Shown here: positions 23,755 through 32,075 of the stretch, piece after piece | Layout: each line of letters starts with the position of its first letter | How positions within the stretch are numbered: position 1 is the stretch's first letter | Source: Actinoplanes palleronii | GTDB taxonomy: Bacteria; Actinomycetota; Actinomycetes; Mycobacteriales; Micromonosporaceae | Assembly: GCF_016862315.1 (NCBI RefSeq) | Contig: NZ_BOMS01000162.1 | Span: forward strand, 1 to 55,327 | Direction: 5' to 3' | DNA: 55,327 nt | Position numbers and translations under genes: made by a program | The notes under the pieces: model-generated | Told to the model about the DNA's origin: nothing | Seen by the model: the letters and a program-made list of their open reading frames with translations, nothing else | Database searches by the model: none

Positions 23755-24508
23755 ACCGATCATCGAGGCCGACCAGGTCGGCTACGCGTACGGAAAAGGT
23801 CCCGCGGCCCTGACCGACGTCTCCCTCGCGGTGCACGCGGGCCGGAACGTCGCACTGGTCGGGGAGTCGGGGGCGGGCAAGACCACCCTGTTGCGGCTGC
23901 TGCTCGGCCTGACCCGGCCGACCAGCGGCGTGATCCGGCACGCGGGGGAGCCGCTGACCCGCGACCGGCTGCCCGGGTATCGGCGGGCGGTGCAGGCGGT
24001 GTTCCAGGACCCGTACTCGTCGCTGGACCCCCGGCAGCGGATCGCGCGGATCGTCGCGGAACCGCTGCGGGGGCTGGGCCTGGGCGCGGACCCGGTGCGG
24101 GTGGCCGAGGCGCTGACGGCGGTGGGGCTGCCCGAGGACGCCGGGCGGCGGTATCCGCACGAGTTCTCCGGCGGGCAGCGGCAGCGGATCGCCATCGCGC
24201 GGGCGATCGTGTGTCACCCGCGGCTGCTGCTGGCCGACGAGCCGGTCAGCGCGCTGGACCTGACCACCCGGGTGCGGATCGTGGACCTGCTGGCGTCGCT
24301 GTGCGCCGAACGGGACCTGACCATCCTGCTGATCTCCCACGATCTCGGGGTGGTGGCGGAGCTGTGCGAGCACACGGCGGTGCTGCAGCGGGGGCGGATC
24401 GTGGAGCAGGGGGCGACGCGGGAGGTGCTGCGGGCGCCGGCTCATCCGTACACGAAAGCCTTGCTCGCCGGTGTGCCCCGCCTCCCGGAAGCTGCGCAAC
24501 CGCGCTGA
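23747..24508 (+). CDS. Dpp/Opp-type ABC ATPase 2
   Basis: DppF-type ATPase, 253 residues. Walker A is GESGAGKTT, the Q-loop is VFQDPYSSLDPR, the signature is FSGGQRQRI, Walker B is LLLADEPVSALD and the H-loop is ISHDL. The family C-terminal HPYTKALLAGVP is present. GTG overlaps the previous gene by 8 bp. It is the last gene of the operon and is followed by hairpin copy 3. Confidence 0.92.
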   Translation: MTEPIIEADQVGYAYGKGPAALTDVSLAVHAGRNVALVGESGAGKTTLLRLLLGLTRPTSGVIRHAGEPLTRDRLPGYRRAVQAVFQDPYSSLDPRQRIARIVAEPLRGLGLGADPVRVAEALTAVGLPEDAGRRYPHEFSGGQRQRIAIARAIVCHPRLLLADEPVSALDLTTRVRIVDLLASLCAERDLTILLISHDLGVVAELCEHTAVLQRGRIVEQGATREVLRAPAHPYTKALLAGVPRLPEAAQPR

Positions 24509-24577
24509 CCCGCCGCCATCCTGTCCACCGTCCCCGGCCGCGCCGTACCGCGGGCCTCGGGCGCGGCGCGGGTGTCC

Positions 24578-24630
24578 GGCTGGTGCTCAGTGGTGCCTCA
24601 ACGCCCTTGAGGCACCCCTGAGCACCAGCC
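24578..24630. terminator. Long hairpin (23 of 24 bp paired), repeat family copy 3
   Basis: Arms 24578-24601 and 24607-24630 differ from perfect pairing at one position and enclose a 5-base loop. It lies between the convergent ABC operon and the cold-shock-like gene, so it is probably a bidirectional terminator. Confidence 0.76.
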
Positions 24631-24647
24631 GAGCTGCCGCGCGCCGC

Positions 24648-24980
24648 TCAGTGGCGCGTCTGAACCGGGTGGTCGTCGCCGGGTGGGTCGAAGGTCAGCG
24701 TGAGCGTGCTCTGGTAGGCGGCCGGGCTGTGCGGGGTGGCGACCTGGTCCGGTGGTTCGGCGCCGACGCCCGGCCAGGCCTTCAGCGCCCGGTAGCCGAA
24801 CCCGTCCTGATCGCCCTGCTCCGCGTGGAAGGAGACCTGCTGGCCGGGCGTCAACTCGCGGAATCCCTCCACCGCGATGGCGGAGAAGTGCACCCAGCAG
24901 CCGCCCGGCACGTCAGGGCCGTCGATCACGCCCCAGCCCTCGTCCGGGTCGAAGCTGCGCACCACACCCATGCTCGTCAT
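24648..24980 (-). CDS. Cold-shock-domain-like protein
   Basis: This 110-residue protein has an N-terminal OB-fold resembling a cold-shock domain. MGVVRSFDPDEGWGVIDG corresponds to the strand 1-2 RNP1 region, CWVHFSAIAVEGFRELTPGQQVSF to RNP2 and the following turn, and DGFGYRALKAW to the end of the fold. The aromatic RNP residues are only partly kept (GWGVI for GFGFI), so nucleic-acid binding is likely but not certain. A 45-residue polar tail follows. ATG overlaps the upstream stop by 4 bp, so it is translationally coupled to a secreted TIM-barrel protein, an odd pairing. Confidence 0.8.
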   Translation of the reverse strand: MTSMGVVRSFDPDEGWGVIDGPDVPGGCWVHFSAIAVEGFRELTPGQQVSFHAEQGDQDGFGYRALKAWPGVGAEPPDQVATPHSPAAYQSTLTLTFDPPGDDHPVQTRH

Positions 24981-26053
24981 GGGTTCATCCTGCGGTACGC
25001 CCGGGCCAGCGTGTGGAACGATTCCTTCGGTTCCCAGTGCCAGTCCGACGCCGGGTCGCCGGGACGGTCCCGGATCGGCTTGACCAGGGCGTAGCTGGCC
25101 ATGTCGAGGTCGTAGCGGGGCTCGGGGCGGTGCTCGGACTCCGGGGTGACGAAGGTGAACGCCAGCGCCGAGTACAGGTTCAGCGCCTCGAAGGCCGCGA
25201 GCGCGCTCGCCAGATAGCGGGCCTGCGTCCGCTCGCTGCGCTGCAGATCGCCGATGATCTCGGGCGGTTCCTTGGTGTAGTCGACGACGTCCCACCCCAT
25301 CCCGCCCCGCTCCGGCGCACCCTCGAACGTGCAGGTCCCGAACTCCATGATGGCCAAGGGCTTGCCGGGACGGATGTGGCGCCTGAGGTCGCGCAGATAG
25401 CCGGCCTGGCTCGGGAAGTATCCGTAGTAGTCGAGCCCGACGATGTCGAAGAGCTCCCAGTCGACGTCCTCGTCCTCGGCGGCCGCGTAGGTCAGCCTTC
25501 CCCGGAAGACCGACCGGCCCACGCCGGCGGCCCGCGCGGTGAAGCGGCGCAGCCGCGCGATCATCTCTACCGGGTCGACGTTGCCGTTCTGCAGGTTCTC
25601 GATCCGCTCCAGGATCGTGTCACCGGGGACGATGCCCGGAACGAACAGCAGGAACTCGCATCCGACGCTCAGGTGCACGCCGGCGCCCTGGCGGCGCAGG
25701 CGTTCGGCGAACCGGCCGGTCTCCGCGAGGTGGTCGAGGATCTCCGCCTCGGGCCGGTCGCCGAGCGTCGGCTCCAGCCAGACGTGCAGGCCGCGCTCCA
25801 CGGCCTCGGCCGCGGTGGCGGTGAGTTTCCCGACACCGGAGCCGGTGACCTTGACGGAATCGGCGTGCAGGTCGTGCCGGATGGCCCGGATGTCGCGGCG
25901 CATGCGGTGGACGCTCCAGGTCTCACCGACCTCGTAGACGACGCCTCGCAGGGCCAGGCCGCGCCGTGACGTGGCCGCCGCCGACGCCGGCAGCAGCACC
26001 GCGCCGCTCGCCGCCGCGGCCAGGCCGAGAAACTGTGCTCGGGTGAAGGTCAT
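24977..26053 (-). CDS. Secreted TIM-barrel protein, glycoside-hydrolase-like
   Basis: This exported protein of 358 residues has a signal peptide of about 26 residues (FLGLAAAASGAVLLPASAAA). The mature part reads like an (alpha/beta)8 glycosidase: HADSVKVTGSG, GLHVWLEPTLGDRP, FDIVGLDYYGYFPSQAGY and PLAIMEFGTCTFEGA. The Glu in MEFG sits in the position of a catalytic nucleophile, and VGCEFLLFVPG may hold the acid/base. I do not recognise the exact GH family. Related proteins are sometimes annotated as abortive-infection or hypothetical. The start ATG is at 26051-26053. Confidence 0.7.
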   Translation of the reverse strand: MTFTRAQFLGLAAAASGAVLLPASAAATSRRGLALRGVVYEVGETWSVHRMRRDIRAIRHDLHADSVKVTGSGVGKLTATAAEAVERGLHVWLEPTLGDRPEAEILDHLAETGRFAERLRRQGAGVHLSVGCEFLLFVPGIVPGDTILERIENLQNGNVDPVEMIARLRRFTARAAGVGRSVFRGRLTYAAAEDEDVDWELFDIVGLDYYGYFPSQAGYLRDLRRHIRPGKPLAIMEFGTCTFEGAPERGGMGWDVVDYTKEPPEIIGDLQRSERTQARYLASALAAFEALNLYSALAFTFVTPESEHRPEPRYDLDMASYALVKPIRDRPGDPASDWHWEPKESFHTLARAYRRMNP

Positions 26054-26149
26054 GCGCCCAGCCTGGTGCGCGGCCCGGCACCCCGGCGACGGCCGATGGT
26101 TCAGGCCGGACCGACCAAGGTATAGGCCACGTCGGCCTGGGCCTGCTCC

Positions 26150-26350
26150 TCAGTCGGCGGCGCGGTGCCGCCCGCCGCCACCGCTGTGGATCTGATCGGG
26201 AACGGTCGGGGAGGGAGGTGTCTCCTCGGCGGTGTCGGCCCAGGCGAACGGGTCCGCCGCCACGTCGGTGCGGAGGTCCTGCAGCCAGTTCTCCAGGCCT
26301 TCGGCCGGCTTGGCGTCGGCCGGCTGCGCGGGATGCTCATGAGGTTCCAT
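26150..26350 (-). CDS. Small hypothetical protein
   Basis: This possible 66-residue acidic, proline-rich protein begins MEPHEHPAQPADAKPAEG and contains LENWLQDLRTDVAADPFAWAD, an amphipathic helix that could be an interaction motif. The ATG at 26348-26350 has CGGAG about 10 bases upstream. It has no recognised domain and is divergent from the SigE-family sigma factor gene. Codon positions look coding, but the call is uncertain. Confidence 0.45.
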   Translation of the reverse strand: MEPHEHPAQPADAKPAEGLENWLQDLRTDVAADPFAWADTAEETPPSPTVPDQIHSGGGGRHRAAD

Positions 26351-26453
26351 TAGCTGCGTGCTCCGATCATTCGGGATGCGGTCCGGATCATCCGACGATA
26401 ACCCTGCTGTGCGAGCCCGCTCGGACTCGCCGAAATTCGCGGGCACTCGCTGA

Positions 26454-26480
26454 CAACCCACGCACGTCCCCGGGCGTACT
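26454..26480 (+). promoter_or_regulatory. ECF-type promoter candidate for the sigma factor operon
   Basis: ACAACC (26453-26458) and CGTACT (26475-26480) are separated by 16 bp, the arrangement of SigE-family/ECF promoters (CAACC...CGT). The position upstream of the sigma gene suggests autoregulation. Confidence 0.4.
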
Positions 26481-26502
26481 TGGATTGACGGAAGGAGAGC
26501 GA

Positions 26503-27027
26503 GTGCGGGCGAAGAACTTCGACGGTCTCGACGTGTTCGTCGCGGAACGCGGCAGCGCGTTGCTGGCCACCGCGGTGTTTCTGACCGGCAGCCGGGTCGC
26601 GGGCGAGGACCTGCTGCAGGCTGCGCTGGAGCGGCTCATGCGCAAGTGGCACCGGGTGCGCGGTGATCCGGAGGGCTACCTGCGCCGGATGTTGTACCAC
26701 CTGGCGGTGGACCGGTGGCGGGTCCGCCGCCGTCAGCCGGAAGTGCTGATGGACGTCGATCCGGGCAGTCACCCGGACGGTACCGAGGACTTGCATCTGC
26801 GGGAGGTGCTCCTCCAGGCCCTGGCGGCGTTGCCACCGCGGCAACGGGTGGTGCTGGTGCTGCGGTACTGGGAGGAGCTCAGCGAGGCCGAGATCGCGGC
26901 GGCGCTGGGGTGCTCGGCGGGGACGGTCAAGTCCTCGGCCTCACGAGGGCTGGCCCGCCTGCGTGAGCTGACCGCCGGCGTGTGGGCGCTCGACGAACTT
27001 CTGACCGAAACGGAGCAGAGCAGATGA
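26503..27027 (+). CDS. SigE-family ECF RNA polymerase sigma factor
   Basis: This ECF sigma factor has 174 residues. Region 2 has ALLATAVFLTGSRVAGEDLLQAALERLMRKWHRV and DPEGYLRRML. Region 4 has LPPRQRVVLVLRYWEELSEAEIAAALGCSAGTVKSSASRGLARLR, as in the actinobacterial SigE (M. tuberculosis SigM-unlike) family. GTG at 26503 has GAAGGAGAG upstream. The stop overlaps the start of the next gene by 4 bp, which encodes a likely membrane partner. Confidence 0.9.
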   Translation: MRAKNFDGLDVFVAERGSALLATAVFLTGSRVAGEDLLQAALERLMRKWHRVRGDPEGYLRRMLYHLAVDRWRVRRRQPEVLMDVDPGSHPDGTEDLHLREVLLQALAALPPRQRVVLVLRYWEELSEAEIAAALGCSAGTVKSSASRGLARLRELTAGVWALDELLTETEQSR

Positions 27028-27956
27028 CGGAACGACTGCAGCAGCGGCTCACCGACGAGTTCCACGAGTACGCGGCCGGCGTCCGCCTCGACACGGACGT
27101 CCTGGGGGCCGCCGCGTCCCGTCATCATCGGCGGACGAACGTGCGCCGGGCGGTGACCGCGGGCGGGGTGCTCAGCGTGGCGGCGGTGGTGAGCGGGGTT
27201 CTGGTGCTCGGCGGTACCGGGCAGCCGCCGCGGGCCGGTGACCGGCCGGTCGCGTCCGGAGCGTCGGCCCCGGCGCTGCAACTGGCCGCGGCCGTGCAGG
27301 CCACGACGCGGTCCAGCTTCGGGCTGGGGATCACCGTCACGCGCTCCTACGAGACCGGCCGGCTCAAGGGGTACACCGAGAGCTCGGAGTATCAGGGGGC
27401 GTTCGACGCGGGCGCCGACCGGGGATACCTGCGGATCGGGCCGACCATGGTCCGCGGCAAGGCGGTGGGCACCCCGGTCCCGATCGAGGTGCGGATCATC
27501 GGCGACGACGTGTTCCTGGGGCGCCCGGACACCAATGTCTGGAAACGACAGGTCAAGCGATCGGATCTGGCCGCCGTGCTCGGCACCGCGACGCCGGCGA
27601 CGTCGTCGCTGGTCAATGACCTGACGGTGGATCCGCGAGTGCTGCTGGAGACGTTGCGGACTCTCGGCAGCACCACTCCGGCGGGGCGGTCGGGCAGCGG
27701 GAGTGCGGCGGTCGACACGTACACGTTCAGCTATCCGGTGGCCGCTGACGCCTCGACCGCCGCGCACCAGGTCACCGGCGTTGTCGAGGTGGGGGTGGAC
27801 TCGCAGCTGCTGGCCAGGATCGTCCAGGAGACCACGACGACGGGTGCGAATCCGTCCGTGGCCGACCGTCAGCCGCTGAGCTGGCGGACCGTGATCACGT
27901 TCGCCGACTACGGCACCGCGGTCCAGGTCGACAGACCGGTTCCGATCGGGAACTGA
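27024..27956 (+). CDS. Membrane protein coupled to the sigma factor (putative anti-sigma or partner)
   Basis: This 310-residue protein has a short cytoplasmic N terminus (LTDEFHEYAAGVRLDTDVLGAAASRHHRRT), one transmembrane helix at about residues 38-62 and a large external domain. The external part (LQLAAAVQATTRSSFGLGITV, then WRTVITFADYGTAVQVDRP) resembles LppX/LprG-like or outer lipid-binding folds only by beta pattern, and I make no family call. Its position as the coupled gene after a SigE-family sigma factor is typical for a regulator or sensor of that sigma. No zinc anti-sigma motif is visible. Confidence 0.65.
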   Translation: MTERLQQRLTDEFHEYAAGVRLDTDVLGAAASRHHRRTNVRRAVTAGGVLSVAAVVSGVLVLGGTGQPPRAGDRPVASGASAPALQLAAAVQATTRSSFGLGITVTRSYETGRLKGYTESSEYQGAFDAGADRGYLRIGPTMVRGKAVGTPVPIEVRIIGDDVFLGRPDTNVWKRQVKRSDLAAVLGTATPATSSLVNDLTVDPRVLLETLRTLGSTTPAGRSGSGSAAVDTYTFSYPVAADASTAAHQVTGVVEVGVDSQLLARIVQETTTTGANPSVADRQPLSWRTVITFADYGTAVQVDRPVPIGN

Positions 27957-27975
27957 CCGCGGTTTTCAAGGGCGA

Positions 27976-27991
27976 TTTTTCGTACGAAAAA
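27976..27991. repeat. Perfect 16-bp palindrome TTTTTCGTACGAAAAA
   Basis: This self-complementary tract lies 20 bp after the partner-protein stop. On the minus strand it supplies a T5 run 9 bases after the hairpin at 28000, so it probably completes the GH5 terminator. Confidence 0.6.
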
Positions 27992-27999
27992 GAGCCGGT

Positions 28000-28034
28000 G
28001 CCCGGCTGCTCCTTGGGGGGAGAAGCAGCCGGGC
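28000..28034. terminator. Hairpin terminator between convergent genes
   Basis: An 11-bp perfect stem (GCCCGGCTGCT with AGCAGCCGGGC) and 13-base loop lie between the sigma-partner gene and the GH5 gene. A T-rich tract on the minus strand supports intrinsic termination of GH5. Confidence 0.75.
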
Positions 28035-28042
28035 GGTCGGCG

Positions 28043-29560
28043 TCAGTTGGGGGAACCGACGCCGGTCAGGATCCGGCTGCGGATGTAGCGGCCGGATTCG
28101 GTCAGCACGCCGGTGCCCTTGAACGTGGTGCCGGCGCAGGTGCCCTGCTTGAACGCGGAGTTGGTCTCCCGCCCGTCCGACAGGCTCCACATCGCGTAGC
28201 TGATCTTCAGGCTCTTCAGCAGGTCGAGCCAGGCGGTGGTGCTGGTGAAGTCGTTGCCGCCGTCACCGGTGAACGTCTGGGTGCCGAACTCGCTGACGAA
28301 CAGCGGCAGGCTCTTCGCCGCCCGGGCCACCGCGGCCCGCCGGTCCGCGCCGTGCGACGCGGCGTAGAAGTGGAACGTGTACATCACGTTCTTGAAGGTC
28401 ACCGGGTCGTCGATGATCTCCTGCTCGGTCGCGCCGTCGGTCAGGCCCAGCGACGAGAAGCCGCGGGTGCCGACGAGCACCACGCTGTTCGGCGCGTTCT
28501 TGCGGATCACCGGGATGACCTGGTCGGCGTAGGACTTGATGGCGTCCCAGCTGACCCCGTTCGGCTCGTTGGCGACCTCGTAGATGACGTTGTTGTTGCC
28601 CGCGTGCTTGGCGGTCACGTCGGCGAAGAACGTCTTGGCCAGGGCCAGGTTGAAGTTGGGGTCACCGGGCGTGAGGATGTGGAAGTCGACGATCACGTAG
28701 AGGCCGAGCTTGGTGGCGGTGTCCACCAGCCCGTTGACCTTGGCGGTGAACCCGGCCGGGTCGCTGGCCAGGCCGCCCTCCTGGACGTACATCGAAAGCC
28801 GGATGAAGTCGGCGTTCCAGTCGTTGCGGATCGCGTCGAGGGAGCCGGCGTTAACGCAGTTCGGGAAGAACTGCAGGCCGTGGCTGCTCATGCCGCGCAG
28901 CTGGATCGCGGTGCCGTTCTTGTTGCACAGCTTCGTCCCGCACACGCTGAGCTGGCCGTTGACCGCGACCGGTGTCCCGGTCGGCACGGCCGTGGCGGTG
29001 GCGGCCGGGGGAGCGACGGTCGGCGCCTTGGTGGCCGGCGCGGTGGTCGGCGCCTTCGTCGCCGGGGTGGTCGGTTTGACGGTCGGCGCCACCGTCCTGG
29101 TGGCGGTCGGCATCGCGGTGGGCTGCTGTGCCGAGGCGCCGCCGCTGGTGTTCAGCGTGCAGGTGGCCACCTTGGCGGCGTTCAGGTTGGGCCGCGCCGC
29201 GTTCCGCCCGATCGCGATCTCGATCCGGTCGATGGTGGCGACCCGCTTGTCCCGCAGCGGCCCGAGGATCGCGTTCTGGATGAAGTTCTTGCCGCCCTGC
29301 CCGACGGTGCTGCGCAGCCGGTTGTTCGCCTCGGTGATCTGTGTGTTGAGCAGCTGCAGGTTGCGCTGCACGTCGGCACGCTGCTGGGCGGGTACCGCGA
29401 CGGTGACCTTCACCTGCGGGCAGTTCACCGTCGGCACCGCCTGGCCGGCCGAGGCGACGCCGATCCCGACTCCCGCCGCGACCACGGCGACACCGGCCAC
29501 CGCCACGACCTGCCACCGGCGGACCCGGGTGCGGGCTTTCTGCAACCGTGATCTGTACAT
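28043..29560 (-). CDS. Secreted GH5 cellulase with N-terminal helical domain
   Basis: This exported protein of 505 residues has a signal anchor/peptide at about 16-40, then a helical domain of about 100 residues (PAQQRADVQRNLQLLNTQI). A Thr/Pro/Ala repeat linker (KAPTTAP, KAPTVAP) leads to a GH5 catalytic domain from about 205. Catalytic signatures are VIYEVANEPNG (acid/base Glu) and LFVSEFGTQ (nucleophile Glu); IRLSMYVQEGG, VIVDFHI and YTFHFYAASHG are also GH5-typical. The product is likely an endo-beta-1,4-glucanase. It lacks a recognisable CBM; the N-terminal helical domain may take that place. A CebR-like palindrome lies 50 bp upstream. Confidence 0.9.
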   Translation of the reverse strand: MYRSRLQKARTRVRRWQVVAVAGVAVVAAGVGIGVASAGQAVPTVNCPQVKVTVAVPAQQRADVQRNLQLLNTQITEANNRLRSTVGQGGKNFIQNAILGPLRDKRVATIDRIEIAIGRNAARPNLNAAKVATCTLNTSGGASAQQPTAMPTATRTVAPTVKPTTPATKAPTTAPATKAPTVAPPAATATAVPTGTPVAVNGQLSVCGTKLCNKNGTAIQLRGMSSHGLQFFPNCVNAGSLDAIRNDWNADFIRLSMYVQEGGLASDPAGFTAKVNGLVDTATKLGLYVIVDFHILTPGDPNFNLALAKTFFADVTAKHAGNNNVIYEVANEPNGVSWDAIKSYADQVIPVIRKNAPNSVVLVGTRGFSSLGLTDGATEQEIIDDPVTFKNVMYTFHFYAASHGADRRAAVARAAKSLPLFVSEFGTQTFTGDGGNDFTSTTAWLDLLKSLKISYAMWSLSDGRETNSAFKQGTCAGTTFKGTGVLTESGRYIRSRILTGVGSPN

Positions 29561-29609
29561 TGGTATCCCGCACCTTCTGCCGTTCGAGCTTCGTTACGGA
29601 CAGCAATAC

Positions 29610-29621
29610 GGGAGCGCTCCC
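29610..29621. promoter_or_regulatory. CebR-like operator (GGGAGCGCTCCC) for the cellulase gene
   Basis: The 12-bp perfect palindrome, flanked by C and A, matches the actinobacterial CebR box (TGGGAGCGCTCCCA) at 13 of 14 positions. It sits between a TTGATC -35-like hexamer and the GH5 start. CebR is a LacI-family repressor relieved by cello-oligosaccharides, so cellulose-derived induction of GH5 is inferred. Confidence 0.8.
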
Positions 29622-29655
29622 ATCAGCGGATCAACCGTTCTTTGATCTTTTTCGG

Positions 29656-31476
29656 TCACCCGCCGTTGAATACGTCGTGCAGGATGTCGGCGTACACGCC
29701 GTGACCGCTCGCGCTCTTCCACTCGGTGGCCGACTCGATCGCGGTGCCCTCGCCCCACTCGTTGTAACTGATGATCAGCTGCCACGGCTCGCCCGACGCG
29801 GCCACCTCGGTGACCTGCTTGCGGAAGCGCGCCGGATCGCGGTCCAGCGTGGGAGTGGCGGCGCTGTAGAGCCAGAAGCCGGGGCCGGCGATGGCGGAAT
29901 AGCCCTTCTGCACGTCGACGCCCACGCCGTACTGGTGCCAGCTGTCCGGCTGGTGCCGGCAGTCGGTGTAGCCGCCGAACACCTTGAGCACCACGTAGAA
30001 CGTCTGGCTCGCCTGGCGCCAGCGGTCGGCCACGGCACAGCGGGAGTCGCCGTCACCGGCCCAGACGAAGATCACCGGCTTGCCGTCGACGTGCAGGAAC
30101 GCCGGGCTCGACGTGTACCTGCCGAGATACGCCAGGTCGGAACGGATCTGTGCGGGGGTCGGGTCGCCGTAGCCCTCCGGCTCGTAGTAGACCGACCAGC
30201 TGAAGTCCAGCTTCGCGCCGCGTTCCAGCAGCAGCGGGAGCCGCTTGTCCTCCCGTTTGCCGCGGCCCCACCACGAGGAGATGCCGGCTTGCAGGCCCGC
30301 GTACCGCATGTCCTTGATCTGGCGGTCGACGGTGGCCGGGTCGTCGACCGAGTACCGGCCCGCCGAGGGGTGGAAGTGGCTGCCCACCTCGGTGAAGTTC
30401 TCGCCGTACCACGGGTAGTAGAACGCGGCCCGGACCGGGAACGTCGCGTCGGCCGCGGCCGGTGGCGCGGGCTTCTTCGACGGCGTGGTGCTCGGCGCCG
30501 GGCGGGACGGCGATGCCGGGGCGGACGGTGCGACCGAGGCCGGTGCGGTGGAGGCCGCGGCCGGGCTGACCGGCTGGGCCTGCGACTCGGTGACCGGTGC
30601 CGGCTCCGGCGAGCGGTTCAGCACGACCGCGGCCAGCGCCGCGACCAGCACCAGCGCCGCGGCGGGCACGGTCACCGCCTTGCCGGATAACCACCGGTGG
30701 CGGGTGGCCCGGGGGACCGCGACAGCGGCGTGCCCGGGCGCCGGGAGGACCAGCGGCAGGCCGGCCAGCAGCCGTTCGGCCGGGATCACGTCGGCCAGGA
30801 CCCGGTCGCAGACCTGGCACTCGCGGACGTGCCGGGCGATCCGTTTGCGCCACAGGCCGTCCGGGCGGCCGTCCCACTCGCGCGTCACCGCGCCCAGGAT
30901 CGGGCACGGCGGCGTGGCCCGCATCGCCCGGACCACGATCCGAGCCGTGTCGAGCTGTGCCTTCATCCGCTGCACCCGCACCGCCGCCTGCGCGCCGCTG
31001 AGCTGTAGCGCGGCGGCCAGCTCGGCCCGGCTGAGCTGCCCGGCCGCTTCCAGCCACCACAGCGACAGCAGCTCCCGGTCGTCGGCGTCCAGCCAGCGGG
31101 TGGCCTGCGCCACCTCCCGGCGCTGGCCGGTCAGGTGCAACGCGGAGACGGTCAGGTCGGCGAAGTCCGCCCCCGGATCGGCGGTCAGCTCGGCGTCCGC
31201 GACGGCCGCCCGCGGTGGCGCGGCTCGGCGCTGCCGCCAGTGGCGCCGCACGTGGCGCATGGCGATCGCCACCAGCCAGGAGCGCAGCGCCGCCGGGTCG
31301 CGCAGGGTGCGCAGGTCGCGGACCATCTCCAGCATGACGTCCTGGACCACGTCGTCGACGTCGGCCGGTGAGGCCAGCGCCCGCCCGACGATGTTGTAGA
31401 TCAGCGGCAGGTACTCGGCCACCAGGTCGTCCAGGGCCCGCTGGTCGCCCGCGCGGGCCGCTGCCACGTCCGCCAT
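29656..31476 (-). CDS. ECF sigma factor fused to zinc anti-sigma motif, TM helix and GH99-like domain
   Basis: One open frame of 606 residues. Residues about 10-85 are sigma region 2 (DDVVQDVMLEMVRDL, LRSWLVAIAMRHVRRHWRQRR). Residues 115-185 are region 4 (DDRELLSLWWLEAAGQLSRAELAAALQLSGAQAAVRVQRMK). H216-C220-C223 (HVRECQVC) is a zinc anti-sigma-type motif. Residues 268-287 form a membrane helix and 290-345 a Pro/Ala/Ser linker. From 348 to the end is a GH99/GH71-like hydrolase domain (FYYPWYGENF, SYNEWGEGTAIE). I infer an inside-out sensor: the outer domain meets a glycan and the tethered sigma is then released. ATG at 31474-31476 has GAGGAG upstream; GTG 31506 is also possible. Confidence 0.9.
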   Translation of the reverse strand: MADVAAARAGDQRALDDLVAEYLPLIYNIVGRALASPADVDDVVQDVMLEMVRDLRTLRDPAALRSWLVAIAMRHVRRHWRQRRAAPPRAAVADAELTADPGADFADLTVSALHLTGQRREVAQATRWLDADDRELLSLWWLEAAGQLSRAELAAALQLSGAQAAVRVQRMKAQLDTARIVVRAMRATPPCPILGAVTREWDGRPDGLWRKRIARHVRECQVCDRVLADVIPAERLLAGLPLVLPAPGHAAVAVPRATRHRWLSGKAVTVPAAALVLVAALAAVVLNRSPEPAPVTESQAQPVSPAAASTAPASVAPSAPASPSRPAPSTTPSKKPAPPAAADATFPVRAAFYYPWYGENFTEVGSHFHPSAGRYSVDDPATVDRQIKDMRYAGLQAGISSWWGRGKREDKRLPLLLERGAKLDFSWSVYYEPEGYGDPTPAQIRSDLAYLGRYTSSPAFLHVDGKPVIFVWAGDGDSRCAVADRWRQASQTFYVVLKVFGGYTDCRHQPDSWHQYGVGVDVQKGYSAIAGPGFWLYSAATPTLDRDPARFRKQVTEVAASGEPWQLIISYNEWGEGTAIESATEWKSASGHGVYADILHDVFNGG

Positions 31477-31596
31477 GCCGGGCCTCTCCTCGAAATTCTC
31501 GGTCACACCAGGGGGAGGGCGCCGACCGGCGGCCGGATATCAGAAACCTCGAAGATTATGACCATGGGCCGCGGAGCACCCTTGACGGGCAACATG

Positions 31597-31607
31597 TTTG
31601 TCACAAA
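31597..31607. promoter_or_regulatory. Possible MarR operator
   Basis: TTTGT-C-ACAAA is an 11-bp palindrome 9 bp before the MarR-type start, downstream of a TTGACG hexamer (31582-31587). It fits autorepression. It is weak evidence because it is short. Confidence 0.35.
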
Positions 31608-31616
31608 ACTGTGTGG

Positions 31617-32075
31617 ATGGCAGGGACCGATCTCGATGCGGCCCGGCTGGCGGCGGTGATCTCGCCGCTGCGCCGGACACTGCTCGCCGCCGCGCGGGCC
31701 GCCGAGCGCCTGCCGGAGATACCGGACCCGCAGATCGAGATCATCCGGGCGTTGCCCCGGGGGACCGTTGCCGGGCCCGGTGAGCTGGCCGGACGCCTCG
31801 GGATGAGCCGCCCCACGGTCAGCAACCTGCTTACCACGATGGAGGCGAACGGGCTCGTCGAGCGCCGTCCGCGCCCCGGCAACCGCCGTCACGTCGAGGT
31901 GCTCGCCACCGCGAAGGCCCTCGACCTGTTCGACCGTTTCGACCTGGCGAGCGGGACGCTGCTCGGCGGCGCCGCGGCCACCCTGTCCGCGGCGGACCGG
32001 TCCGCGCTCGCCGCCGCGCTGCCCGCGCTGGAACGCCTGCGCGAGGCGCTCACCCGTCCCGAGGAGGTCCCATGA
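31617..32075 (+). CDS. MarR-family transcriptional regulator
   Basis: This winged-helix regulator has 152 residues. The recognition part is GPGELAGRLGMSRPTVSNLLTTMEANGLVERR and the wing PRPGNRRHVEVLAT. The flanking helices are an N-terminal VISPLRRTLLAAARAAERL and a C-terminal LPALERLREALTR, as in MarR dimers. ATG at 31617; the stop overlaps the CocE-type hydrolase start by 4 bp, so it probably regulates its own operon. It is divergent from the sigma-GH99 gene. Confidence 0.87.
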   Translation: MAGTDLDAARLAAVISPLRRTLLAAARAAERLPEIPDPQIEIIRALPRGTVAGPGELAGRLGMSRPTVSNLLTTMEANGLVERRPRPGNRRHVEVLATAKALDLFDRFDLASGTLLGGAAATLSAADRSALAAALPALERLREALTRPEEVP

